Source of the DNA: Epinephelus fuscoguttatus
Lineage: Eukaryota > Chordata > Actinopteri > Perciformes > Serranidae
Assembly: GCF_011397635.1 (NCBI RefSeq)
Contig: NC_064755.1
Span: forward strand, 38,112,059 to 38,176,058
Length of the DNA stretch: 64,000 nucleotides
Reading direction: 5' to 3'
The notes under the pieces are model-generated. The model was given only the letters and a program-made list of their open reading frames with translations, was not told the DNA's origin and made no database searches. Shown piece by piece: positions 25,345 through 37,300 of this stretch. Both the position numbers and the translations under genes were made by a program. Every line of letters starts with the position of its first letter. Position 1 is the first letter of the stretch.

Positions 25345-28300
25345 GTATGGAAGTGGTTAAGAGAAGATGATACGACAAGATAAGACAAGATAACACCAGA
25401 CCAGACCCGACCCGATGATGTCATCATCAGTCTGTCTGATTTAATGAGCTGAAGGAGACAATGTCCACTCACTATGAAGACAACAGATACTAGTGATGTG
25501 ACATTTGCGAACGAGCCGAGTCTTTGAACCGGCTCTTTGAAGTGAACGAGTGAACCGGCTCTTTAGAGTGAACGAGCGAGTTCCTAATTCATGTTGTGTT
25601 GATGACCCCCCCTCAGTTAGAAATGAAAGGTAGGAAGCTAACCCACTGTCAGCACTTGCTTGTATTGGCAGGCTTGTTGTTTATAAAGGGCGTTGCTACG
25701 GCTACACCTAACTTTATATGTGCAGGGTCTATTCTGGGTCCACGTTACAATATCCAGATCATGTGATGCGATAAATCAGCAATGCGATTCGTCGCTGAAC
25801 CCACTAACACCCACCCTCCACACACACACACACACACCAATAACCCCCCCCCCCCCCCCCAAAAACAAAACAAAAAAACGAACGAACGAACTGCATCTTT
25901 GAACCGGCTCTTCAAAGTGAATGAGAGCCAAAGAACCGGCTCTCACAAGTGAACGAGAAATCCCATCACTAACAGATACTGGTGGAATATTATCTTCAAG
26001 ATAAACTCACTGATTTACCGACATTCCTTCTTTAAACACATTCAAGCATAATTTTTACGCTGATTTAAACACATCTACTGGTTGATTTTAATCTCAATGC
26101 ACCTGTGAAATCTGTGACACGTTGGACCTGCAGCAGTTTGAGGTCCCTGTTTTTAATCATTAGCCCAGGTCATGGTAATTTAAAGTGCTATATCGTACAC
26201 AACTGCACTTGCTTGAGTTTCTTGAAGACGTTTCACCTCTCATCCAAGAGCCGAAGCGTCTTCAAGTTTTTCAGAACAAAGGAGCCTCTTGGATGAGAGG
26301 TGAAGTCCAGTTGCCTACGAAATAGCACTTATGGAAAGGGACTGAAACTGCTTATATCAAACTGTGACTGGAACAAAACAGCCAGTCCACACCTGAGGCA
26401 CCAGGTGATTTCTGCAGGTAAAGGTGTTGTCTGCTCTTCAGGTTCACGGTCGATGTGTCTGTCAGCACAATACAGCCGGAGAGAACTGTGAGAGATGTCA
26501 GGACTTTCACCACGACACTCCCTGGAGGCCTGGAGGAGAAAACACAGCGAACATCTGCAGGAGTAAAAACTGAACCATTTCTTCTTTAAAACAGACAGCA
26601 TATCATTTCTCTGTTGGAAATTAGCATGAAGGCTATGATTAATTTTGTTTTTAGTTTGTAATCATGCTGTAGTGTTTCCTGTCTCTTTCAGGATGTAACT
26701 GTCACGGTCACTCGGACTCCTGCCACTTTGACCCTGCGCAGTTTGAAGCGACGGGCGGCCGAAGTGGTGGCGTGTGTGAGGACTGCCGCAATGACAGGAC
26801 CGGGCCTCAGTGTGAGCGATGTCGACCTTTTCTGTATCGAGATCCACAGAGAGCAGCAGAGGACCCGCACGCCTGCATACGTATGCTTCAGCTGCTTTCA
26901 TTTATTTCCTCTGATGTGTGCATGTCACAAGCACACAGTCTTTTTATATATACATATATTTTTTATCCACATTGTTCACGAGTTCCATATTGGTCCATGC
27001 ACATTGTCCATATGGGTGGGTTTGCCTGAGTTGGCCCCACATGGGTCATGCTGGGGTTACCTGGGTACAAAGTGGATATGGATCCAAAATGAGCTGACTG
27101 AGCTGATGGTCAAAATCAGATTGATACACTTAGATATTCCTGTGTTTCAGCGTGTGACTGTGACCCAACCGGTTCTCAGGGAGGCGGTCTGTGTGACGGT
27201 CTGAGCGGTCAGTGCATCTGTAAAGAAAATGTGGAGGGTCAGCGCTGCGATCGATGCAAACACGGCTTCTTCAATCTGAGACAGGACGACCCCGCCGGCT
27301 GTCAGGGTGAGAAATAACATTAGTTTGACCTCTTCTGTCTTTTTATAAACAAACAGCAGTGAACCTTTATGTTAATGTTTAATGTTAAACCCTGATAACG
27401 AATATGAGATGAAGCTGCTGCTTTGACTCTTGCTATAGAAACACTGATGCTGATTCGTTCATCATATTGGTCTGATGGTTTGTGTTTCAGTGTGCCAGTG
27501 TCATGTTTTTGGAAGTGTCGGCACATGTGATCAGCAGACAGGAAGCTGTGTGTGTGACCATTTGGCAACTGGACCGCTGTGTGATCGATGTGTGGTAGGT
27601 TTTACCTTTAAGAACCAGTCTGTAAAATAAAATGTCTTTTAATGCCCTCTGGTGGCTGCTGCCGAAAACTACAAACATCTGCTGAGTGTTTCTGACTGAA
27701 ACAACAGGACTTTGATTCACACTACACCTCACACACAGCACAGCTATCCCAAAGGGCTTTACTGTTTATGTTCCATGTGTCACGTTTTGCCTCTCTGTCA
27801 ACCTCTCCGGCCATATCCACACTTCCTCAGAGACTATCAGTAACTGTTCCTTACCTGTCCACCAGATGCCCTCAGACCTCTTTCATCGGAGTGCCTCATT
27901 CACCTGCACAGCTGTACTAACTTCCTTCATCAGTCACTCACTACCGGCCCACTTACTTTGCTTGTTTGGGCCAATAACAGATCAATAAACCAAGGTCTAT
28001 AACTGTTTTAAAATACCAGAAATACTTATTAAAATTGCTGAGGAGGTCTGAGTTTATACTGAAATATTGCTCCTAATAAAACATGAATGAACTCTGATTA
28101 CATTAATGAGCAACAGGAACATTTGACAGCCTACAAGTGCAGAAAATAATGCAGTTAAAATGTGATATTTTAATATGTTTCTATCCGTGTTTTGTGGTCA
28201 GGACGGTTTCTGGGGTTTGGGAAACTCAGTGTACAGATGCTCGCCCTGTGACTGCGATATCGGAGGAGCTCACAGCACCAGGTATGTTTCCTCTTAAACA

Positions 28301-31300
28301 GTTCAGAGTACGCGGCCTTCTTGGAGTCTCTGGGGGGTAGTCCCTGAAAGGGTACAGACAGGGGACTCTATAGTTCTTCTGGGGACTTCGACGCTTGTGA
28401 GGGCAATGACGGAGAAATCCGCAGGGGGGTGATTGAGAGGAACAGCCTGCCTGATATGAACCTGAGTGGTGGTTTGTTTTTGGACTTCTGTGCGAGTCAT
28501 GGATTCACCATAACAACCACCATGTTTGAGCATAGGGTGGTTCATAAATGTACTCGGTACCAGAACAACCTGCCGGAAAACGGTGGATTGGTCCCTCTGG
28601 GTTGGGAGAGAGTTATTGCTCCAAGAAAAGGAGTTCAAGTATCTCCGGCATCTTGTTCAAGATCTAGGGTAAAATGGAGCATGAGATGGACAGGTGGTTT
28701 GGTGTGGCATTAGCAGTGATGAAGGCGCCAGCTGCTGAGCTGGAAGGCAAAGCTCTCAATTCACTGGTCGATCCACATCCCAACCCTCACCTGTCGTCAT
28801 GAGCTTTGAGTAATGACCGGAACAATGAGATTGCAGATACAAATGTCTGAAATTAGTTTTCTCCGTAGGGTGTCTGGGCTCAGCCTTAGAGATAGGGTGA
28901 GGAGCTCAGAACTCAGATCAACTTCAGATCAGGATCCTGCTGGGTGCCTCCAGTTAGAGGTTTTCCAGGCACGTCCAACTGGTGGGAGACTCAGAACACA
29001 CTGGAGGGATTATGTATCTCATTTGGCCTGGGAACGCCTCAGAATCCCCCAGGTGGAGCTGGAGGACGGTGCTGGGGAGAGGGACGTCTGCAGCACTTTG
29101 CTCAGCTCGCTGCCCCCACTGTCCCTTGGATAAGTGAATGAGAAGCGATGGATGGATGAATAGAATTAAAGGACGAAGCTGTTGTTAGTCTGAACAGCCT
29201 TAGTTAACATCACAAAGGAAACTTGAATTCATGAGACCATGAAGAGTCAATACTTTACTTCCTGTCTCCTCAGGTGTTCTCCAGAGGAAGGACAGTGTCA
29301 GTGCTTACCCAACATGGTGGGTCGGCGCTGCTCTGACCCTGCTCCTGGGTACTTCCTGCCTCCATTGGACTACTTCCTGTATGAGGCAGAGCTCGCTGCT
29401 CCACTGCATGGAGTTGGCTCTCCTCCACCCCCTCCTCCGCCTCCTCCACCTCCTCCACCGCCGCCTCCTCCTCCTGCTCCTACTCCTCCTGCTCCTACTC
29501 CTCCTGCTCCTACTCCTCCTGCTTCTACTCCTCCTGCTTTGACTCCTCCTCCGTCTTCTTCTCTGGTATGTAACGATGAGTGTAAATGACGATCAGAGAT
29601 TAGTGACAGTGTCAGTGTGTATTTTACCTGCAGTATTTGTGTGTGTTTTCAGTTGAACCCGGGTCTTCTACCTCAGTGTGAGAAGTATTACAGAGAGCAG
29701 GGTTACGACTTTAAATTGTCTAATGGACGAGTCGTTTTGGTTCGGAGGACTCGACGACTTGCCCGTCAGAGGAGGCAGGGACAGGTGGGATGTTTTATTG
29801 ATTTCCTTTATCACATTTGTTTTGACCTATGCCCCAGTCTGACCTTTCAGCCAATCAGATCGTCCTCCTGCACCCTGAGCATCACTGATGTTTCTGTCTT
29901 GCAGCAGAACGGCATCCCTCTGGAGCCGGGTCATGCCCTGCAGATCATCCCCCGTCAGAGAATACCTGGTCAGCCGATCACCTGGACCGGCCTGGGATTG
30001 GTCAGAGTGTTGGACCGGGCGGGGCTTAGGTTCACCGTGGACAATCTCCCGTCGTCAATGGATTACCAGCTGGCGATTCGTTACGAGCCGGAGGTAAAGA
30101 CAGCAGGCAGGGTTCTGGAGTTTTGCTGCCAGTGTTTCTTTTTCTTACTTCCTGTTAGAAGGGATCATTTCGACCGTAAGGGAAATAACATAGAAAGTAT
30201 TATATTTTAACATTTCTGACAGAAATAATTAACAGTTAATGCCGGAATATATAAAATCAACCTACATGATGACTTTTATTTTCTGGCTGCTTTAATATTA
30301 AATTTCTGTTCCTGTATTCTAATGTCAGCTGAACTTTCTCTGCAGTCTCCGTCTGATTGGCTGGCTTCAGTCAGCATTACTCCAGTGTCGCCGGGCGATG
30401 GTGGTTGCAGCAGCGACCCGACAGGAACTAAAACGCTGGTTCTTCCTGGAAACTCCAGGTAAGACTCCCAATCCCCATACTACCACACTATTTAGTATGC
30501 CAGAAAAAGATTTACTATGTCCCAATACATAGTATGTCAAATGCAGTATGCCAAAAATACCAGGATGTTCAACAACATCCGGTCCAATTTTTCAGTATGC
30601 AAGCCAGCATGTTTTTCTGGCTACTCTGACCCACAGTCCTCTGCACAGCAGACGGTACGTCACATCGACTGAGCTGCAAACAGATGGCAGTTTTGTCAGA
30701 AGTCCCAACAAAGGATGACAGTACATAGCATAAAAATAATAAGACAACAAAACAATACAAAGGAAATAAAACCTAAAAGCTACAAATCACATAAGTACAA
30801 ATCAGGTATTTAAAGTGAAAGCTTTACTATAAAAATATGTTTTAAGCATTGATTTAAAAACAGCTAATGTGCTAGCCAGCGACATCTCCTCGGCTGAGGA
30901 CTCCAGAGCCTCGGGGCCTTGATGGTCATCTTTAGTTACCAACCTCAATCTAGTGACGACTAGTGAGGGCAGACTTGAGGATCTCAGGTCACGACTTGGA
31001 GCACAGGTAGTCAGAAGCTCAGCTATATAACACGAAACATTAGAAATAACCAAAGGAAAACAAGAACGGTGATGATTTGACTGGATGTAAGCTCAGATGT
31101 CCTTGTGCCCAGGATCAGTGGAGAAATCTGCCTCACCAGTCCTGGACTTTATTACAAGTTTGTTTGTTTGTCTCCAGAGGAGGTATTCTGGATTTTCCGG
31201 TGTGTCTAAACGCCGGCGGTCGGTACTTTGTGGACATCGTCTTTAACAAACTGCCTGGATCTAACGACCCCTCCAGCTCACACATCCTGATCGACTCGGT

Positions 31301-34300
31301 GAGTAAGTCTCCAAATTGTTCTGAGTGACTGACGGTCTGACCGTTCAATAACAGCTCAGCAGCAGGTGTGTTTATATATCGCCACATGATTGATACTTGG
31401 AGATATTTGTATAAGGACAATTAAGCCCATTTGTCGTCTTTCTAAAATCAAAAACACAGCTGTCTGCATAACAAATATCAACATTGTTCATTAAATATTA
31501 TTTATGTCTGTTATTTCTTCAGATGGGTCTGATTCCCAGCATCGAGTCTGTCCGAGATTTCTGCTCCGAGAGTGACCTTGACTCTTTCCGCCGCTTTCAC
31601 TGCATTGGATTGGCTGCTGAACTCAGTCCACAGGAGGTGTTACCGGAAGTCTGTGAGGGACTTATCAAGAGCATGTCAGCACGAATCCACAAGGGAGCTG
31701 TTCGTAAGTAGTTCAAGACAAATCCACAACAGAGCTAAGTGATAAAGTAGTTAAATGCATCGCCATTAATCCATAACTAACCATAGATTTTAGCTTTTTT
31801 TTCATTTAACATGATGATGTTTGTTTTCTAAGTTCATCTTTGTGTTTCTACCTGTTGTCAGCTTGCGGGTGTAACGTCGTTGGCTCTCGTGGCCCATCCT
31901 GCACTAATCAGGGAGGGCTCTGTGAATGTAAACCCAATGTGATTGGCCGTTGCTGTGATACCTGTGCACCACTGACGTTTGGCTTCGGACCCGAGGGCTG
32001 CCAACGTAAGGAACTATCATAACCAAAATCTGAGCACACCTCTGAAATGATGCAACAAGATAAATCCAATAAAAATGATTCCTTCTGAAGGTCGGGTCAT
32101 TTTTAGGACAAATGAACGAAACTGATTTTTTTCTTTGTGTTTGTTTGCAGCATGTGAGTGTGACCCTCGTGGTTCAGTGTCGGAGCTGTGTGATCAGGTC
32201 AGAGGTCAGTGTGCATGTCGTTCAGAGGTCACGGGGCGACGCTGCGATCGCTGTCAGACTGGATTCTGGGGTTTCCCAGTCTGTCGACCCTGTGAGTGTA
32301 ACAGACTGTCGGAGGTGTGTGATGAAGAAACTGGAGAGTGTCTGAACTGCAGGGAGCACGCCACGGGACCAAACTGTGACAGGTTATATATTTCACAATA
32401 TATGTATAAATGAGTAACAGAGGTTGCACTGTTACAGGTTTGTTTTATACATGTTTTAATGCAACAGGTGAGAACACCTACTGCAACTGACCTCCTGATG
32501 ATGTCATCATAAAAATATGTTATTCCATTAATCCACATGTTTAGAAACCATTTTCAAATTGGATTTTCTGGATATTTTACTCTTCATATGCTCTGAAGTC
32601 GACAGAGTCCCGTAGGTGCTCTGGTTTTGATGACGCTCCTGTGTTGCTGATGCAGGTGTGTGGAGGGTTACCATGGTAACCCTGTCTCCAGACAGCCCTG
32701 TCAGCCCTGCCTGTGTCCAGACATTCAGGGCAGCGGACGATTCTTTGCCATATCCTGCCACAATGACCCACAGTCCCTCAGTGTGACCTGTGACTGCAGG
32801 GAGGGGCACACAGGTAGGAGCTGGAAGAGGCCGTGCAGCCTGCTGACTTCTTTTTAGCTCTGGAGACAGACTTCTGTCATTTCTGTATTCTGACAGGGGA
32901 AAGTCCTGATTGAACTTTAAGGGTTCTTGGTTCAGTGGGAAGAGGCTCTGCAGCCTGCTGACTTGTTCTTGAATCTAAGGACATGCAGGAGGCCTGTAGT
33001 ATTCTGAGAGCAAAAAGTATTGGTTTAAGTGTAAGCTTTAAGGAGATCAGACAGGCAGGAAGTGGCGTGGCCATTTACAAATTTGTAGGTCATAAAAAGC
33101 ACCTTAATAACTGACATGGATCGGTAACCAGTGAAGGGAAGCTCAAATTTACTAGTTTTAGTTTCTTGTTGCAGCATTCTGAACCATTACAATAACCCAG
33201 TCTGAGTGAGCCAGGGTTTCTACTAATTTGAAAAAAAGATTTTTAGCTCAAGGTGCTAGAAGGCAATCATGGTGATTTCTTTACTGTGTTAATCTAAAAC
33301 AAGGGCTGAATCTGAAGCTTTGAGAAATCACACAGTTGTGGAGAGTTGCTGTTACCTGATCAAACTGATGTCTGGCAGCAAAAATTAATCCATTATTCCA
33401 TGAATACATTTAATTTGGCCCAAAGGTGAGATACATAAAGAGAAGAGCAGAGGGCCAAGAACAGAGCCCGGTATTTGGTCATAAATATTGTGACATTTGA
33501 TTTTCCCCACAGCAGCCAACCCTAGCATGAACTTTTGCTACATTTACATTAAACACAAACACAGTGAATATGTCCCAACAATTAAAACTGACTGTGACTA
33601 TCTCAGGTGTGCGCTGTGACAGATGCAGCCCTGGTTTCTTTGGTGACCTGGCGTCGCCAGGTGCCAGCTGTGAGGAGTGTCCCTGCAACAACAACATCAA
33701 CCCGGATGATCGCAACGCCTGTGACAGCCTGACGGGAGAATGTCTGCACTGCCTCCACAACACGATGGGATCACACTGCCAAGACTGCAAACCTGGTTAC
33801 TATGGCAACGCCCTGGACCAGGACTGCAAAGGTAAAGACAAGGGTATAAAATTATAATGTAGATAATAATAAGAAGAAGAAGAAGATGAAGAAAAGAGAA
33901 AGAAAGTATTTATGTATTGTGTCTTGTGTGTTTATTGTGTATTTCTCAGAGTGCTCTTGTGATCGACGGGGGACAGAGGTGACTCAGTGTCCTCTGGGGA
34001 GCCCCTGTTACTGTGATCCCAGGACGGGACAGTGTCCCTGCAGGACAGGGGCAATGGGCGTCCTCTGTGACGAGTGTGAGGACGGGTACTGGAACCTGGA
34101 TGGAGCCTTGGGTTGTCAGCCCTGCAGCTGTGATCCTGTTAACTCTTTCAACAACATCTGCGACAAGGCAAGGCCTCCACTAACCACAGACACCGTCCTA
34201 TTCAGTCACAGCAAGCACAGGCTCCGCCTTTTACTCACTGTCCTTCATGTTAATTCCTTCATACTACAGAACACAAGTTTCCATGTTCAGTCAATGAGTT

Positions 34301-37300
34301 AAAATTATGTTAACAGTTTAGTTTTTCACAATAAAAGACATTTTATAGCAACACACTATAAAAGATGAATGATTGAAGATAAAACATTTATTGAATCAAG
34401 CAGTGATGCGTTCAGGTGACGGGACAGTGTCCGTGTCGTCCCGAGTTTGGAGGAAGACAGTGCGACGAATGTGGAGAGAATCATTTTGGGAATCCAGACC
34501 TGCAGTGTATCTGTGAGTGAAAACACAAACACACCTCCACCCTTTAACCCTCTCTGTGGTGTAGCTCTAAACTTCTCCTGTCTCCTCCTCAGCTTGTGAC
34601 TGTAACCTGGAGGGGACTGAGCGTCCGTCATGTGACCCTGAAACGGGTGAGTGTATCTGTCGCGTCGGTGTCACCGGTATCTTCTGTGACGAGTGCGCCC
34701 CTGGCTATGACTCAGCGTTCCCAGCATGCAAGGAGTGCCACCCATGCACCACCCTCTGGGCCGGGGACGTCACTGATGTCCAGCGAGCCGCTCAGAGGAT
34801 GAGAACCTTCATCCCTCGTGATGACCTGCAGCCTGGAGGCAGTAGCCCGCATCTACGGATGCTTGAGATGCACTCTAAGCTGGATGACCTCGCCAATCTG
34901 ACGGGACTCTCCCCAGCAAAGGTGGAGAAGGTGGAGAAACTGAGTTTGATGATCGGGTAAGTTCTACAGTCATTAACTTAAAGGAAAATGTGTGGTTTTA
35001 AAGCTGTTTCTCATCACTGCAATGCAAAGACGTGGTGCAAATTATTCAGGCTGCCTTGTTCCGCTTTCGTCAGCTCGTTTTCTTCCTCACAGGAAGTTGA
35101 AAGACTCCATCGACCCATACCTGATCCTGATCGACCCGTCTCCTCTCCTCAACACTGAAATCGACAACATTCACCTGGATTTTAAGAAGCTTCTAACCAG
35201 GCTGACGGAGAAACTCAACGAGGATCCAGAAGCTGAAGATGAAGATGTGGAGGGTACAGTGATGTTTTTTGTAATATTTTAACTCAGTAGAAACACAGAT
35301 ATAATCCATCTCTGAAGGAGCTTCAGATAGTACTGAGACATCTTCACTGTCTACACATTTAAAGCCGCTACAAGGAACTTTTAACTGGATATGCAAAAGT
35401 CTCTCGTTTCTGCTGATGTCTGTGCGTGACCTACAACAGCAAATGAGACCATCAGTGTGAAGATAAGCTATTTCTATATAGTGTATATCCATACCTTTAG
35501 GAAACTGTCTCCTGGTCCGCCCCAGGTCGCTTCCAGGACGAAGCGATTTACGGCACTCAGACGGCACACGTCATCTTACCTAGCTGCTTACATTTAGTGA
35601 CTCTCACAAATAGTCGTTATTCCTCCTCCTCGACCCGACGTCCGCGGGGAGTTAAAATAGCAGCAATCATTGGGTAAAAGTTCTGTGAAAGCACTGGACT
35701 CACCAACAGTCAGCCACGTCTCAGTCACACAGAGAAAATCCAATCCTCGGGAAGTCAGGAAATCCTTCAGGATAAACGTTTTGTTCGCTAGCGATCTAGC
35801 ATTCACCAGCCCAATCCAGTCGCCGGAGAGGTGGAACTGGGGCGCGGCAGAGGTGAGCTGGGATCCCCGATAGGAGCGGGGGCAAAGTTTTCCCGTCTTG
35901 TTGTTTCATTCATCCCCAAAACAAACACATGTGCGAGCCAGGTAAGCGTCTTTACGAAAATACACGCTAGAGCTCATGGGAAATGTAGGCTTCATTCCGG
36001 CAAAACACTACCACTTTTGTCCACAGGGTCGCCAAAATCAACTCAAAATGAGGGACTTTAACTGTGTTACAGATTTGATTTGAATTTATCCATCCGTCCA
36101 CCCATGAGTGGAGCTGTGGTGGCAGCAGGCAACAAGGTAGCCCAGAAGTCCCTCTTCTTAGCTGTAGACGAGTCTGCTGGTTCAGGACCTCTTACATTGA
36201 GGAGTCCACTGACACCTTTATAAACTGTTAAATTCTCTCTCTCAGATCTTAATCTCCTCATAGAGGCCCTCATTTATGAGCTACTCCTGGAGCTACCAGG
36301 AGGCACATCACTGCTGGGCCTCCTCCCGCGCCAGAGTCACCTGCACACATGTAGACAGAAACACAGCAGCACCATTAAACCTGCTGAACTCCTCATTCAT
36401 GTCTTTATCACAGACCTGCACTTCTTTAGTTTAATTTTGACCTCAGTGTATCCTCCCATCCTGTTGTAGAGCTGATGGAAAAGATCCAGAAGCATCATAA
36501 AGTCTTCATGTCGGACGAGAAGAGAGTGAGAAACGCAAACAAAGCCTTGGAGGACTCCATGGACACCAGACAGGAAGTCAAACGCAAACTGAGCATGGGC
36601 AGTGACAAAGGAGACCTGGCACCGGTGGAGAAGAAGATCAAAGAGCTCAGCGTGGTCGACCTCAACCAAAAGGTGAGCAGTAACCTGTGGAGTCACATGA
36701 CTTACACATCAACCAATCAGAGGTGTGTATGAAGAGTGTGTCTTAACGCTGTGTGCTGCAGTGTCGGGTAAAGTGGATATAAATCATAACGTGATTAATG
36801 ATCAGCGAGTGGTTGATAGTCACAGTGAGGTGAACGAACCTCGTCATGCCCTTTAACCAGTGTGTTGTGGTCTGATGCAGGTCTGTGGACGACCAGGTCT
36901 GGAGGACTGTTCTGGGTGTGGTGGAGCTCTGTGTGAGCTGGGTCTGGGAAAAAGGAAATGTGGAGGTCCAAACTGTGACGGAGTCGTTCCTGTCAGTCAG
37001 AAAGCTTCAGAGACAGCAGAGAAAACAAAGAACCAACTCAGCACACTTCCATCCAGTCTGCAGGAGTCCAAGAACAAGGCAGGTTTACACTGGGACCACT
37101 GGGACCACTGGTGCTGGTACTGGAACAGACTCAGAGTTCCAGTCCCCTTCATGGGACTTAAGGATGAACCAGCTTTTAATTTCAAGGACCAACTCTTCAT
37201 AAAGGCTGATTATAACATAACAATGTTAAGATTTATGCGTACTAACTAGATGAAAGCAGGTTGCACCACACAAACTAGTTCCTACGTTGAGATTATCCAC

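Noticed and set aside
29239..29273. Reading exon 13 from the ATG at 29239
   Set aside because: The 11 codons before 29274 lie before a good acceptor (TCCTCAG) and do not match any LE repeat. The acceptor gives correct phase.
36860..37249. Extended frame reading through the exon 28 end into [11 protein letters not shown]
   Set aside because: The extension has no laminin similarity and would shift exon 29 out of frame. The GC donor at 37079 is preferred.
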